A stretch of DNA of 64,000 nt from Halorubrum aidingense JCM 13560. GTDB taxonomy: Archaea; Halobacteriota; Halobacteria; Halobacteriales; Haloferacaceae. The notes below the pieces were generated by a model. That model saw only the letters and a program-made list of their open reading frames with translations, searched no databases and was not told the origin of the DNA. Position 1 is the first letter of the stretch; each line of letters starts with the position of its first letter. Of this stretch, positions 52,100 through 61,501 are shown in pieces. Both the position numbers and the translations under genes were made by a program. The stretch lies in NCBI RefSeq assembly GCF_000336995.1, contig NZ_AOJI01000022.1, positions 358,512-422,511 of the forward strand. Direction: 5' to 3'.

Positions 52100-53241
52100 T
52101 GGGTCACCTCCTCCGCGTTCTTCACCGCGCGCTGGACCGCAGCCTCCAGCGTCTCTTCGACCTCGATCAGGTCGGTGTTTAAGATCTCCATCCCCTCCTC
52201 GGCGTTGGTCCCCGCGAGTCGAACGACGACCGGCTTCGGGATCTCGTCGAACTCGGCGAGCGCCTCGTTGATCCCCTTGGCGACCTCGTCGCCGCGGGTG
52301 ATCCCGCCGAAGATGTTGAACACGACGCTGTCGACGTTGGGGTCAGAAAAGACCATGTCGAGCGCCTTGGTGACGCGCTCGGCCTTCGCGCCGCCGCCGA
52401 TGTCGAGGAAGTTGGCGGGCTTGCCGCCGTAGTAGTCGACCAGGTCGAGCGTCGTCATGACGAGTCCGGCACCGTTGCCGATGATGCCGACGTTGCCCGA
52501 CAGGCGGACGTAGTCGAAGCCGTACTCGCCGGCCTTGCGTTCGAGGTCGTCCTCGTAGGACTCCTCGGCCAGCTCGGCGAGGTCGGGCTGGCGGAACAGC
52601 GCGTCCTCGTCGATGTTCATCACGGCGTCCGCGGCGATCACGTCGCGGTCGCTCGTGATCATCACGGGGTTGACCTCAATCTCCGAGGCGTCGCTGTCCT
52701 CGTACAGGTCGTACAGCGTCGAGAGGATCGACGCCACGTCGAGCGCGACGTCCGCGTCGACGCCGGCCTCGTAGACGACCTTCCGGGCCTGATACGGGTG
52801 GAGCCCGAACGCGGGGTCGACGTGCTCGCGCGCGATGGCGTCCGGGTTCTCGGACGCGACCTCCTCGATGTCGACGCCGCCTTCCGTCGACACCATCAGG
52901 ACCGGCTCGCCCTCGCCGCGGTCCATGGTGACGCCGACGTACAGCTCATCGACGAAGTCGACGCCGGCCTCGACGAGGACCTGGTCGACCGTGTACCCCT
53001 TCAGGTCCATCCCGAGGATCTCCTCGGCGTACTGCTCGGCCTCGTCGCGGTCGGTCGCGATCTTGATCCCGCCGGCCTTCCCGCGTCCGCCGACGTGGAC
53101 CTGCGCTTTGATCGCGGCCGGGTAACCGATCTCGTCGACGGCGTCGAGCGCCTCCTCGACGGTCGTCGCGAGCCGGGAATCCGGTACCGGGATCCCGGCA
53201 TCCGCGAAGATAGTCTTCGCTTGATGTTCGTGTAGTTTCAT
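52096..53241 (-). CDS. sucC: Succinate--CoA ligase, beta subunit
   Basis: 381 residues. N-terminal ATP-grasp domain ([43 protein letters not shown]) and C-terminal ligase-CoA domain with [20 protein letters not shown] and [16 protein letters not shown]. Full length. First gene of the sucCD operon; a CATTTAAG box about 27 bp upstream of the ATG indicates a leaderless transcript, unlike the SD-led sucD. Confidence 0.97.
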   Translation of the reverse strand: MKLHEHQAKTIFADAGIPVPDSRLATTVEEALDAVDEIGYPAAIKAQVHVGGRGKAGGIKIATDRDEAEQYAEEILGMDLKGYTVDQVLVEAGVDFVDELYVGVTMDRGEGEPVLMVSTEGGVDIEEVASENPDAIAREHVDPAFGLHPYQARKVVYEAGVDADVALDVASILSTLYDLYEDSDASEIEVNPVMITSDRDVIAADAVMNIDEDALFRQPDLAELAEESYEDDLERKAGEYGFDYVRLSGNVGIIGNGAGLVMTTLDLVDYYGGKPANFLDIGGGAKAERVTKALDMVFSDPNVDSVVFNIFGGITRGDEVAKGINEALAEFDEIPKPVVVRLAGTNAEEGMEILNTDLIEVEETLEAAVQRAVKNAEEVTQ

Positions 53242-53408
53242 CCGTGTTAACTGCCGACCGACGGCGGCTTAAATGGTGCCGATCCGGCGCGAGCGACCGG
53301 GTACGACCCCGGCGAGCGCACCGGCGAATCGATCGACTGTGACGCGTCTAGCGATCGGCGACGTCTCGACCGGCGATGCGGGACCGAGATGTCGAACGGC
53401 GATCTCGC

Positions 53409-53432
53409 TTATAAATTACCGCGGTGGCGTGC
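53409..53432 (+). repeat. Possible truncated remnant of the structured element
   Basis: TTATAAAT is followed within 5 bases by GCGGTGGCGTGC, resembling the opening TATA plus GCGGTGGCGCG of copies A-C, then stops at the fumC 3' end. Only about 24 bp match, so chance similarity in GC-rich DNA is possible. Confidence 0.3.
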
Positions 53433-54839
<1,407 letters not shown>

Positions 54840-54923
54840 GGGCGAGGGTTCCGGCGAGACCGGGTAAAAGGTATTGAATGCGGGGCGATCCGCCGGGACG
54901 GACGGGGCCGATCGAACGAGCGG

Positions 54924-55124
54924 TCACTCCCGGTTCGCGACCCACCCGGCGAGCCCGACGAACGCGAACACCATCCCGAGAAACAGGACCAACACCCAGC
55001 CGAATCCCGAGGCGAGCGCCTCTCCGCGGAGGAACTGCACGCCGAGGAACGCGGCGACGACGAGGGCGACGACCGGCCACGGCGCGTCCCGCAGTCGAGT
55101 CAGCAGTTCGGGAGAGAGCCGCAT
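54924..55124 (-). CDS. Small two-helix membrane protein (66 aa)
   Basis: 66 residues with two transmembrane helices (WPVVALVVAAFLGVQFL and FGWVLVLFLGMVFAFVGLAGWVA). A GATTTATAG box about 28 bp upstream supports a leaderless gene. No motif; function unknown. It lies between fumC and the EamA gene, all on the minus strand but separately promoted. Confidence 0.75.
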   Translation of the reverse strand: MRLSPELLTRLRDAPWPVVALVVAAFLGVQFLRGEALASGFGWVLVLFLGMVFAFVGLAGWVANRE

Positions 55125-55167
55125 CGCCGGACAGTTGCCGATCCGGACCTATAAATCGGACTGCCGA

Positions 55168-55581
55168 TCAGTACGCGATCAGCGCGACCGCGACGACCGC
55201 GGCGACGATCCCCGCCGCGTCGCTGACGGCGAGCGAGTCGCCGAGGAAAACGATACCGAGGACGGCGGCGACGACGAAGTACATCGCCGTGATCGTGGTC
55301 GCGATTCCCGCGGCGCCGGCCTCCAGCGCGGCGTAGTACGCGACCGCGCCGATCCCGGAGGCGACGCCGGCGAGCGCGGCGATCCCGACCGCGGTCGGGT
55401 CGTTCCCGAGGACGCTCGTCCCGCGGTGGAGGATGTACAGGCCGGCGACGCCGATACCAACCGTGTACGAGACGACCATCGCCGCCTCCGGCGCCATCGA
55501 CCGCGTCGCGATGTCGGCGAACACCGCCCAGAACCCCCACGCGACCGCGCCGAGCAGCGCGAGTGCGACGACGTGGTTCAC
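55168..55581 (-). CDS. EamA-domain (DMT superfamily) small transporter
   Basis: 137 residues, about five transmembrane helices, equal to one half of a full DMT exporter. EamA pattern: LLGAVAWGFWAVFADIATRSMAPEAAMVVSYTVGIGVAGLY and AGVASGIGAVAYYAALEAGAAGIATTITAMYFVVAAVLGIVFLGDSLAVSDAAGIVAAVVAVALI. Half-size members act as dimers. Likely exports or imports a small metabolite. The BolA gene follows upstream on the same strand with a 10-bp gap, so they may be co-transcribed. Confidence 0.88.
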   Translation of the reverse strand: MNHVVALALLGAVAWGFWAVFADIATRSMAPEAAMVVSYTVGIGVAGLYILHRGTSVLGNDPTAVGIAALAGVASGIGAVAYYAALEAGAAGIATTITAMYFVVAAVLGIVFLGDSLAVSDAAGIVAAVVAVALIAY

Positions 55582-55591
55582 GGTCCGTCGA

Positions 55592-55915
55592 TCACTCCTC
55601 GTCGGCCGGGAGCAGGCCCGCCTCGCGGAGGTCGTCGTCGAGGGTCCCGTCGCCGTGCTCCGCGTAGTCCTCGGGCGTGTACGTCTTGATCTCCAGGGCG
55701 TGGACCGTTCGGGTCATGTGATCGCCGACGGCGTCGTACACGCGCTGGTGCTGGTTCACGAGCGACTCCCCTTCGAACGCGGGCGAGACGACCCACGCCG
55801 CGAAGTGGGCGTCCTCGTCCTCGTCGTCGTGGATACGCGGGGTCGTCACGCGGGCGACGGCGTCCGGAATCCCGGCCTCGATGAGCTCCGCTATCTCCGA
55901 CGGCTCGATTGTCAT
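55592..55915 (-). CDS. BolA family protein
   Basis: 107 residues. The BolA motif FEGESLVNQHQRVYDAVGD (with VVSPAF before it) and TRTVHALEIKTYTPEDY is clear; the family interacts with monothiol glutaredoxins and takes part in Fe-S cluster or iron homeostasis. The conserved His in the helix-turn (NQHQ) is present; the second ligand site is in IHDDEDEDAHF. The acidic insert DDEDEDAH is a halophile addition. Precedes the EamA gene in a probable two-gene unit. Confidence 0.85.
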   Translation of the reverse strand: MTIEPSEIAELIEAGIPDAVARVTTPRIHDDEDEDAHFAAWVVSPAFEGESLVNQHQRVYDAVGDHMTRTVHALEIKTYTPEDYAEHGDGTLDDDLREAGLLPADEE

Positions 55916-56035
55916 ACCTCAAATCGGGACCGGCTCGTCAAAAAGCGACCGCATGATCGCAGACGAGAGACCGGGCTCGGACGTGAGCGCACGCTCGCGG
56001 ACGGGACACCGGCCGCGAACGGGGGGCCGGTCGCA

Positions 56036-56629
56036 CTACCGCTCGAACACGAGGCCGTAGTGGTACGGCGGGAGGTCGATCTCGCGGGTGAGCCGCAAGT
56101 CGCTCGCGCTCTCGACGGCCTGCCGGGTCTCTTCCGGGGTGAGCCGCAGGTCGGTCGGCGGGCCTCGGGGCTCGCCACCGATCGTCGTCTCCTCGCGCGG
56201 GCGGGCGTGCCAGTTCACGACGACGAACCGGCCGTCGGCGGCGAGCGCCGCGACGATTCCCTCGACGAAGCCGGCGCGGTCGTCGATGCCGTGAAACGCG
56301 TTCGCGAGCAGCGCGACGTCGACCGGCTCGGGGAGGTGCGCCGCGAGGTCGCGGGCGTCTCCGCGGACCGGCACGACGTTCTCGATCCCCTGCTCGGCAG
56401 CGAGCGATTCGAGCTCCGCCAGCAGCGACTCGTCGAGGTCGATCGCGTACACGCTCGCCGGATCGACGATCCGCGCGGCGGGGAGCGCGAAGTAGCCGTT
56501 TCCACACCCGATCTCCGCGACCCGATCGCCGGGCGAGAGCCCGAGTTGGCGGAGCGTGGCACCCGGCGTCGGCCAGATGCGGCCCCACCAGTCCCAGTCG
56601 GGCTGGCCCGTGTTCTGGAAACGGTCCAT
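56036..56629 (-). CDS. Class I SAM-dependent methyltransferase
   Basis: 197 residues. SAM-binding motif I VAEIGCGNGYFALPAA, acidic motif II YAIDLDESLL, then VPVRGDARDLAAHL and VDVALLANAFHGIDDRAGFVEGI. The substrate is unknown; UbiE-like, arsenite and small-molecule methyltransferases share this layout. Start MDRFQNTGQPDWDWWGRIWPTPG fits a conserved N-terminal helix. Monocistronic. Confidence 0.88.
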   Translation of the reverse strand: MDRFQNTGQPDWDWWGRIWPTPGATLRQLGLSPGDRVAEIGCGNGYFALPAARIVDPASVYAIDLDESLLAELESLAAEQGIENVVPVRGDARDLAAHLPEPVDVALLANAFHGIDDRAGFVEGIVAALAADGRFVVVNWHARPREETTIGGEPRGPPTDLRLTPEETRQAVESASDLRLTREIDLPPYHYGLVFER

Positions 56630-56770
56630 GTCGGCCGTAGCGATCGCTCGAAGTTATCTATTGGGATCGGACCGCGAGAGCGGCGCGCCCCGGTCACGGC
56701 GCATCGCGGACGCGATCCCGACGCGTGCGCCGGCGACACAGTCAACCTCGATCCGGACGAACGCGCGGGT

Positions 56771-57319
56771 ATGCGACGCGACGTGCTCCTCGGTCGACTC
56801 CTCCTGGCGCTGTCCGTCGCCGCGAGGTGGCTGTTCGCGCCCGTCGGCGGCACGTGGCGGGTGCGGCGGTGGCTGTCGCAGCTCCTCCACGCGTTCCCGT
56901 CGCTACGCCGGGGTCCGATCGGGCTCCACGCGCCGCCCGAAGTGGAGTACGCCGGCACGTGGACGGTGTCGCCGGCGACGGCCCGGCGTCGACTGCTGAC
57001 CGAGTTCGGCTGCTCGGAGCTACCGATCGCACAGCTACAGGCGTACGACCGGAACGGGACGACGGTGTTCGAGGCGGGAAGCGTCGCCGTCTGGCCGGAC
57101 GGCTACCGCGGCCGGTGGCAACTCCACGTTCGGCTCTTCCCGACGGGAAACGGCCGCACGGAACTCTGGGCGCACCGGGAACTCAACCTCTTCGTGTCCC
57201 CCACCGATCACCGCGCCGGCAGGTGTCTCGATCCCGACGCGGGCGAGCGCTGGCTCAGACGACACATAGGCGCCGAGCTACGGCGGAACGCGCGTAGCTC
57301 GATGACGGGACCGCCGTGA
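56771..57319 (+). CDS. Haloarchaeal hypothetical protein (182 aa)
   Basis: 182 residues from ATG at 56771 (MRRDVLLGRLLLALSVAARWLFAPVGG); the N-terminus is hydrophobic and basic, possibly a membrane anchor. The rest is beta-rich: YAGTWTVSPATARRRLLTEFGCSELPIAQLQAY, TTVFEAGSVAVWPDGYRGRWQLHVRLFPTGNGRTELWAHRELNLFVSP. Few acidic residues compared with the rest of the window, and many Arg, so composition is unusual. The longer frame upstream of 56771 is a shadow of the minus-strand genes. Function unknown. Confidence 0.7.
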   Translation: MRRDVLLGRLLLALSVAARWLFAPVGGTWRVRRWLSQLLHAFPSLRRGPIGLHAPPEVEYAGTWTVSPATARRRLLTEFGCSELPIAQLQAYDRNGTTVFEAGSVAVWPDGYRGRWQLHVRLFPTGNGRTELWAHRELNLFVSPTDHRAGRCLDPDAGERWLRRHIGAELRRNARSSMTGPP

Positions 57320-57427
57320 CGGGAGGCGACCGCTCGGCGAACCGCTCCGGGCCGCCCGCCGATCCGAATTCGGTCGGCTCGACGAGTGAGAACACGTTTG
57401 TCGTCGGAGCCGAAACGACTCGGTCAG

Positions 57428-58351
57428 ATGGATCCACGGGACGATCTGCGAGAGACGGCCGACGCCCTCGGCGGCTCTGTCGTCGTCTGCGGCGTCGGCA
57501 GCTACGCCGACGCGCTCGCCGGGCAGCCGTTCCCCGACGCCCGGTTCGTGACTGTGGCCGACCTCCTCGCCGACGACGCTCCCGACGTCGCCGCCGCGGT
57601 GATCGCCGTGGATCCGGCGACGATCGCGACGCCGGACGGGACGGACGGTGACGCCGCGAGCGAGTCCCTCCGGGCACTCACGGCGATCGACGCGTTCACC
57701 GTCGCCGTCGTTCTCGGCGGCGACGCCGACGCGGAGGGACTGTCGGCGCTCGCAGAGCGGGTCGACGCGGTGCTGATGGTCGACAGCGAACCGGGAGCGC
57801 CCGCGGCTGCCGGGAGCAACGACTCGCCCGAATCGGTCGCGATCGGGGACGCGATCCGGTCTTTTCTCGCGGTCGTTCAGGAGCCCGGATTCGTCAACCT
57901 CGACCTCACCGACGCGCAGACGGTGCTCTCCTCGGGCGTCGCCGCGCTGGGGACGGGAACGGCCGCTCGCGAGGCGCCGGCAGCCGCGGTCGAGGCGGCG
58001 TTCGACGACCTCCCCGAGGACGTCGACCCGATCGACGCGAGCGCGGTGCTCGTCGACGTCGTCGTCGATCCGGTGACCAGCATCTCCGCCGCGACGGACG
58101 TGATCGCGGCGGTGCGCGCGCGTATCGGGGCGGACGCGAACGTCATCTGGGGCGGTGCCGTCGACGAGTCGGCCACAGACGAACTGCGCGTCCGGATCGT
58201 CGTCGCCGACGTTCGACACGACCCGACGCTCGCCGCGGGAGACCCGTGTCCGCGGTGCGGCGTGTCACTCTCCGCGTACGCGTTCGGGGCGCGAGAGACG
58301 CTCTCGTGTGACGCGTGCGGCTACTCCGGGATCACGATGCGGCGCGAATAA
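57428..58351 (+). CDS. FtsZ-like pseudo-GTPase with C-terminal zinc ribbon
   Basis: 307 residues from ATG at 57428. Residues about 155-262 match the FtsZ C-terminal domain, including the T7 loop NLDLTD (157-162), which keeps the catalytic NxDxxD, and DANVIWGGAVDESATDELRVRIVV. The N-terminal half has FtsZ-like strands (AFTVAVVLGGDADAEGLSAL; RVDAVLMVDSEP) but no GGGTGTG nucleotide box, so it probably does not bind GTP. A zinc ribbon C-x2-C-x16-C-x2-C (274, 277, 294, 297) ends the protein. It could cap or regulate FtsZ filaments (inference). Known FtsZ1, FtsZ2 and CetZ are different. Confidence 0.85.
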   Translation: MDPRDDLRETADALGGSVVVCGVGSYADALAGQPFPDARFVTVADLLADDAPDVAAAVIAVDPATIATPDGTDGDAASESLRALTAIDAFTVAVVLGGDADAEGLSALAERVDAVLMVDSEPGAPAAAGSNDSPESVAIGDAIRSFLAVVQEPGFVNLDLTDAQTVLSSGVAALGTGTAAREAPAAAVEAAFDDLPEDVDPIDASAVLVDVVVDPVTSISAATDVIAAVRARIGADANVIWGGAVDESATDELRVRIVVADVRHDPTLAAGDPCPRCGVSLSAYAFGARETLSCDACGYSGITMRRE

Positions 58352-58448
58352 GGTGACCGCTGGTCAGCCGATCGGGCCGCCGTTCAGTCGTCCGACGGTC
58401 GCTGCCGAGAGCACGGGCGCCGTCTCCAATGGGCGGCCGCGTCGTAGA

Positions 58449-58456
58449 CTTATTAC
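58449..58456 (+). promoter_or_regulatory. TATA box of the FAD oxidoreductase
   Basis: CTTATTAC centred about 26 bp before ATG 58478; fixes that ATG rather than the in-frame one 18 bp earlier. Confidence 0.6.
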
Positions 58457-58477
58457 CCATTGGGGCGACGGGGGCGC

Positions 58478-59653
58478 ATGGACGTGCTCGTCATCGGCGG
58501 CGGAATCGTCGGCCTCTCGGCGGCGTACTACGCCGCCGAGCGCGGCGCAGACGTGACCCTCGTCGAGAAGGGATCGCTCGGCGGCGGGAGCACCGCCCGC
58601 GCGGCCGGCGGGATCCGCTCGCAGTTCTCGACGCGCGTGAACGTCGAACTCTCGCTCGCGAGCAAACCCGTGTGGGACCGCTTCGAGGAGTCGTTCGGCG
58701 TCGACATCGGGCTCCGGAAGAACGGCTACCTGTTTCTCGCCCGCACGGAGGCCGTCGCGGAGCGGTTCCGGGAGAACGTCCGGCTCCAGCGGGACCTCGG
58801 CGCGGACAGCGAGTACCTCACGCCGGCCGAGGTGGGCGCGCGCTGGTCCGGGATCGATCCGGCGCCCTTCGCCGGGGCCACGTACAACCCGGACGACGGC
58901 GTCGCGGACCCTAATCTCGCCGTGCAGGGATACGCCGCCGCGGCCCGCGAACTGGGCGTCGACATCCGCACCGGGGCGGCCGTCACGGACGTCCGACGTC
59001 GCGGGGATCGAGTCGTCGGCGTCGACGTCCAGACGGAGGGCGGGCGGGAGCGACACGCGGCCGATCTGGTCGTCAACGCGGCGGGGGCGTGGGCGGCCGA
59101 GGTCGGGTCGATGGCGGGCGTCGATCTGCCGATATCCCCGCGTCGCCGCCAGATCGCGGTCGTCGAGCCGACGCCGCCGATCCCCGAGTCGGCGCCGCTC
59201 ACGATCGATCTGGAGACGGGCTCGTACTTCCGTCCGGAGCGGGACGGGATCGCCCTCGTCGGCGGGCACTTCGCCGACCGCGAGGGCCCCGACGCGGACC
59301 CCGCGGTCGATCCGGACGCCTTCGAGACGGGGATGGACATCGAGTGGGCGGCCGAGGCGGTCGAGCGCGCCGCCGACTGCGCCGCGTACTTCGGACCGGA
59401 GACCCGGATCCGGCGCGGTTGGGCCGGACTGTACGCGGTCACCCCCGACCACCACCCCGTTATCGAAGTGTCGCGACCGGGGCTGGTGACGGCCGCGGGC
59501 TTCTCCGGGCACGGGTTCCAACACGCGCCCGCGACCGGGCGAATCGTCGCGGACCTCCTGTTCGACGGCGCGCCGTCGGTCGTCGACGTCTCGGCGCTCG
59601 ACCGCGAGCGATTCGACCGGGGGGACTCGCTCACCGAACGGAGCGTCGCCTGA
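58478..59653 (+). CDS. FAD-dependent amine/amino-acid oxidoreductase (DAO/glycine oxidase type)
   Basis: 391 residues from ATG at 58478. FAD-binding GxGxxG region MDVLVIGGGIVGLSAAYYAAERGADVTLVEKG, then STARAAGGIRSQFSTRVNVELSLAS; C-terminal FAD contact GFSGHGFQHAPATGRIVADLL. It belongs to the DadA/sarcosine-oxidase group. Substrates could be sarcosine, glycine or D-amino acids; not determinable. Electrons may go to oxygen or the respiratory chain. Downstream is the zinc-ribbon protein on the same strand (57-bp gap). Confidence 0.9.
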   Translation: MDVLVIGGGIVGLSAAYYAAERGADVTLVEKGSLGGGSTARAAGGIRSQFSTRVNVELSLASKPVWDRFEESFGVDIGLRKNGYLFLARTEAVAERFRENVRLQRDLGADSEYLTPAEVGARWSGIDPAPFAGATYNPDDGVADPNLAVQGYAAAARELGVDIRTGAAVTDVRRRGDRVVGVDVQTEGGRERHAADLVVNAAGAWAAEVGSMAGVDLPISPRRRQIAVVEPTPPIPESAPLTIDLETGSYFRPERDGIALVGGHFADREGPDADPAVDPDAFETGMDIEWAAEAVERAADCAAYFGPETRIRRGWAGLYAVTPDHHPVIEVSRPGLVTAAGFSGHGFQHAPATGRIVADLLFDGAPSVVDVSALDRERFDRGDSLTERSVA

Positions 59654-59710
59654 CGGGCGGGCGACCCCCGCCGCTTTTGAGGGCTCGCGTCCACCCTCCA
59701 CCTGATTCCC

Positions 59711-59890
59711 GTGTCATCCGAGTGTCCCCGGTGCGGCGCCCCGCTGTCGACGTTCGCGCTCGCCGGCGCCACGGCGGTCGCCTGCGACGACTGCGGCTAC
59801 GCCGGCGTCGAGGCCGACCACTCGGGCGAACCGCGGCTCGTCGAGAGCTGGGAGGACGCGATCGCGCGATTTCACACGGACCACGACTGA
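59711..59890 (+). CDS. Stand-alone zinc-ribbon protein (59 aa), paralogue of the FtsZ-like protein's C-terminus
   Basis: GTG start at 59711 to TGA at 59888-59890. The ribbon ECPRCGAPLSTFALAGATAV then ACDDCGYAGV has spacing C-x2-C-x16-C-x2-C (Cys5, 8, 25, 28), the same as in the FtsZ-like protein 1.4 kb upstream (CPRCGVSLSAYAFGARETLS then CDACGYSGI). An acidic helix ends it. The two ribbons are clearly related, so this may be a detached copy. It ends two bases before the next ATG, so they are co-translated. Function unknown. Confidence 0.72.
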   Translation: MSSECPRCGAPLSTFALAGATAVACDDCGYAGVEADHSGEPRLVESWEDAIARFHTDHD

Positions 59891-59892
59891 CC

Positions 59893-60570
59893 ATGCCCAC
59901 GCTCGACATCACCGACGCCCACCGCGACCGGATCGAGACGCTTCGCGAAGAGCTGGCGGCGGCCCACGCCGGCGCCTACGCCTCCGTCGACACGGACGAC
60001 GCGCTGGCGTACCTGCTCGACCTCGCCGACGCCGTCGACGACCCCGACCGCACCGCGGACCCGGAAGTTGTCGGTGACGCGGCCGAGTCTGGGACGAAAA
60101 CCGGCCCCGGAGACGCGCATCCGACCTTCGATCGCGACGCGGTCCGCGAGCGACTCGACGAGCGGAACCGGCGGCACGGCGACCCGGACGACGCCGACGA
60201 GATGGACCTGTACGCGATCGCCGCCGCCTTCGACGTCGCCGGGCGGAGCGACATGACGAAGGCGGCGCTGATCGACGCGATCCTCGACGCCGCCGAGACG
60301 CTGGCGGCCGACCCGTTCTCGCGGGTCGATATCGACCTCGACGACGACAGCGAGGGCGATATCGAGAGCGACGCCGATGGCAGCGACACCACCGCCGACG
60401 ACGGCGGTTCCGGCCAGCTCAACGCGATGATGAGCCTGCTCGACACGCACGACGACAAGTGGCGCGAGGGCGACGGCGACGTGCGGTACGAGGTCGATCT
60501 CCCCGACGGCACCGTCGAGGCGGCGCGCACGAAAGACGACGTGCGGGCGCTCTTGTTTAAAAACTACTGA
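59893..60570 (+). CDS. Acidic protein with Rho-N/SAP-like motif, unknown function
   Basis: 225 residues from ATG at 59893. The middle segment MDLYAIAAAFDVAGRSDMTK followed by AALIDAILDAAETL looks like the helix-extended-helix of Rho_N/SAP-type nucleic-acid-binding domains. The N-terminus (LDITDAHRDRIETLREELAAAHAGAYASVDTDDALAYLLDLAD) resembles the dimerisation helix of small regulators. The C-terminus has a long acidic stretch, then NAMMSLLDTHDDKWREGDGDVRYEVDLPDGTVEAARTKDDVRALLFKNY. Nucleic-acid binding is inference. Operon with the zinc-ribbon gene before and the 106-aa gene after (8-bp gap). Confidence 0.75.
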   Translation: MPTLDITDAHRDRIETLREELAAAHAGAYASVDTDDALAYLLDLADAVDDPDRTADPEVVGDAAESGTKTGPGDAHPTFDRDAVRERLDERNRRHGDPDDADEMDLYAIAAAFDVAGRSDMTKAALIDAILDAAETLAADPFSRVDIDLDDDSEGDIESDADGSDTTADDGGSGQLNAMMSLLDTHDDKWREGDGDVRYEVDLPDGTVEAARTKDDVRALLFKNY

Positions 60571-60578
60571 GGCCGATC

Positions 60579-60899
60579 ATGGGACTCTTTTCGAAACTCG
60601 CCGAGTGGGCCGCAAATGTGTTCGGCGGCGGAGACGATGACGGATCGACGGTCGAAGACGGAACCGGCGAAGCCGACGAGACGGACAGAACTGACAAAAC
60701 TGACGGCCCAGACGGAACCGGCGGCAGCAGCGACCGGCTCGATCCGGGCGCCGCGACGGAGCGCCGGGCCGCGGCGACCGACGACGCCGTCGACGCGCTC
60801 CGCGACGTTCGGCGGTCCCAGAGGGAACGCGAGGCGGACCGGTCCGATGGCGAGCCCTCGGCTGACCGCGAGGCGGAGGCCGACCCCGGTCGGTCGTGA
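60579..60899 (+). CDS. Small acidic hypothetical protein (106 aa)
   Basis: 106 residues. An N-terminal amphipathic helix (MGLFSKLAEWAANVFGGG) may touch the membrane; the rest is low-complexity Asp/Thr/Gly (repeated D-x-T-D) and a charged C-terminal helix (ATDDAVDALRDVRRSQREREADR). Probably largely disordered. It lies 8 bp after the preceding gene and 47 bp before the deaminase. Function unknown. Confidence 0.65.
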   Translation: MGLFSKLAEWAANVFGGGDDDGSTVEDGTGEADETDRTDKTDGPDGTGGSSDRLDPGAATERRAAATDDAVDALRDVRRSQREREADRSDGEPSADREAEADPGRS

Positions 60900-60946
60900 C
60901 CCGCCGTCGTGCGAAGCGTTAGGTTACCCCGGCCGAACACCGATCC

Positions 60947-61447
60947 ATGACCGACGGCACCGACCCGAGCGGGGGACCAGACGACGACCCACACACCGCG
61001 TACGAGTACGTCGACCGGGCGATCGATCTCGCGTCGCAGTCGGTCGACGCGGGAAACACACCGTTCGGCGCGCTCATCGTCGTCGACGGCGAGATCGTCG
61101 GCGAGGGACACAACGAGACGCGGACGGGTGACGACATCGCCGCCCACCCGGAGATGACGCTGGCGCGCTGGGCCGCCCGCGAACTCGACCCGGACGAGCG
61201 GGCCCGCTGTACGATGTACGCCAGCACCGAGCCGTGCCCCATGTGCGCGACCGCGATCCACTACGCCGGGCTCGATCGGGTCGTCTTCGGCGTCGACGGC
61301 GAGACCCTGAACGACCTCTCCGGCGACGTCGTCCCGATCCCCTGCGAAGAGGTGATCCGTCGCGCCGACGGCGACACGACCGTCGAGGGGCCGATCGCGA
61401 CGGAGGCGGCGATGTCGCTCCACCGGTCGTTCTACGGGGAGCAGTAG
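60947..61447 (+). CDS. Nucleoside/base deaminase (CDA superfamily)
   Basis: 166 residues. The zinc site is HPEMT (normally H-A-E) with PCPMC: His and two Cys bind zinc, Glu is catalytic. The flanking ASTEPCPMCATAIHYAGLDRVVFGV and NTPFGALIVVDGEIVGEGHN match guanine deaminase/tRNA adenosine deaminase-like enzymes rather than cytidine deaminase. A free purine base is the probable substrate; tRNA is less likely. An acidic N-terminal extension is present. Downstream lies a PfkB kinase, fitting nucleoside salvage or breakdown (inference). Confidence 0.85.
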   Translation: MTDGTDPSGGPDDDPHTAYEYVDRAIDLASQSVDAGNTPFGALIVVDGEIVGEGHNETRTGDDIAAHPEMTLARWAARELDPDERARCTMYASTEPCPMCATAIHYAGLDRVVFGVDGETLNDLSGDVVPIPCEEVIRRADGDTTVEGPIATEAAMSLHRSFYGEQ

Positions 61448-61501
61448 CGTGAGCGTCCACCCGCCGGCGCGTCGGCGACAACCCGAATCTCTGCGCGACC
61501 A

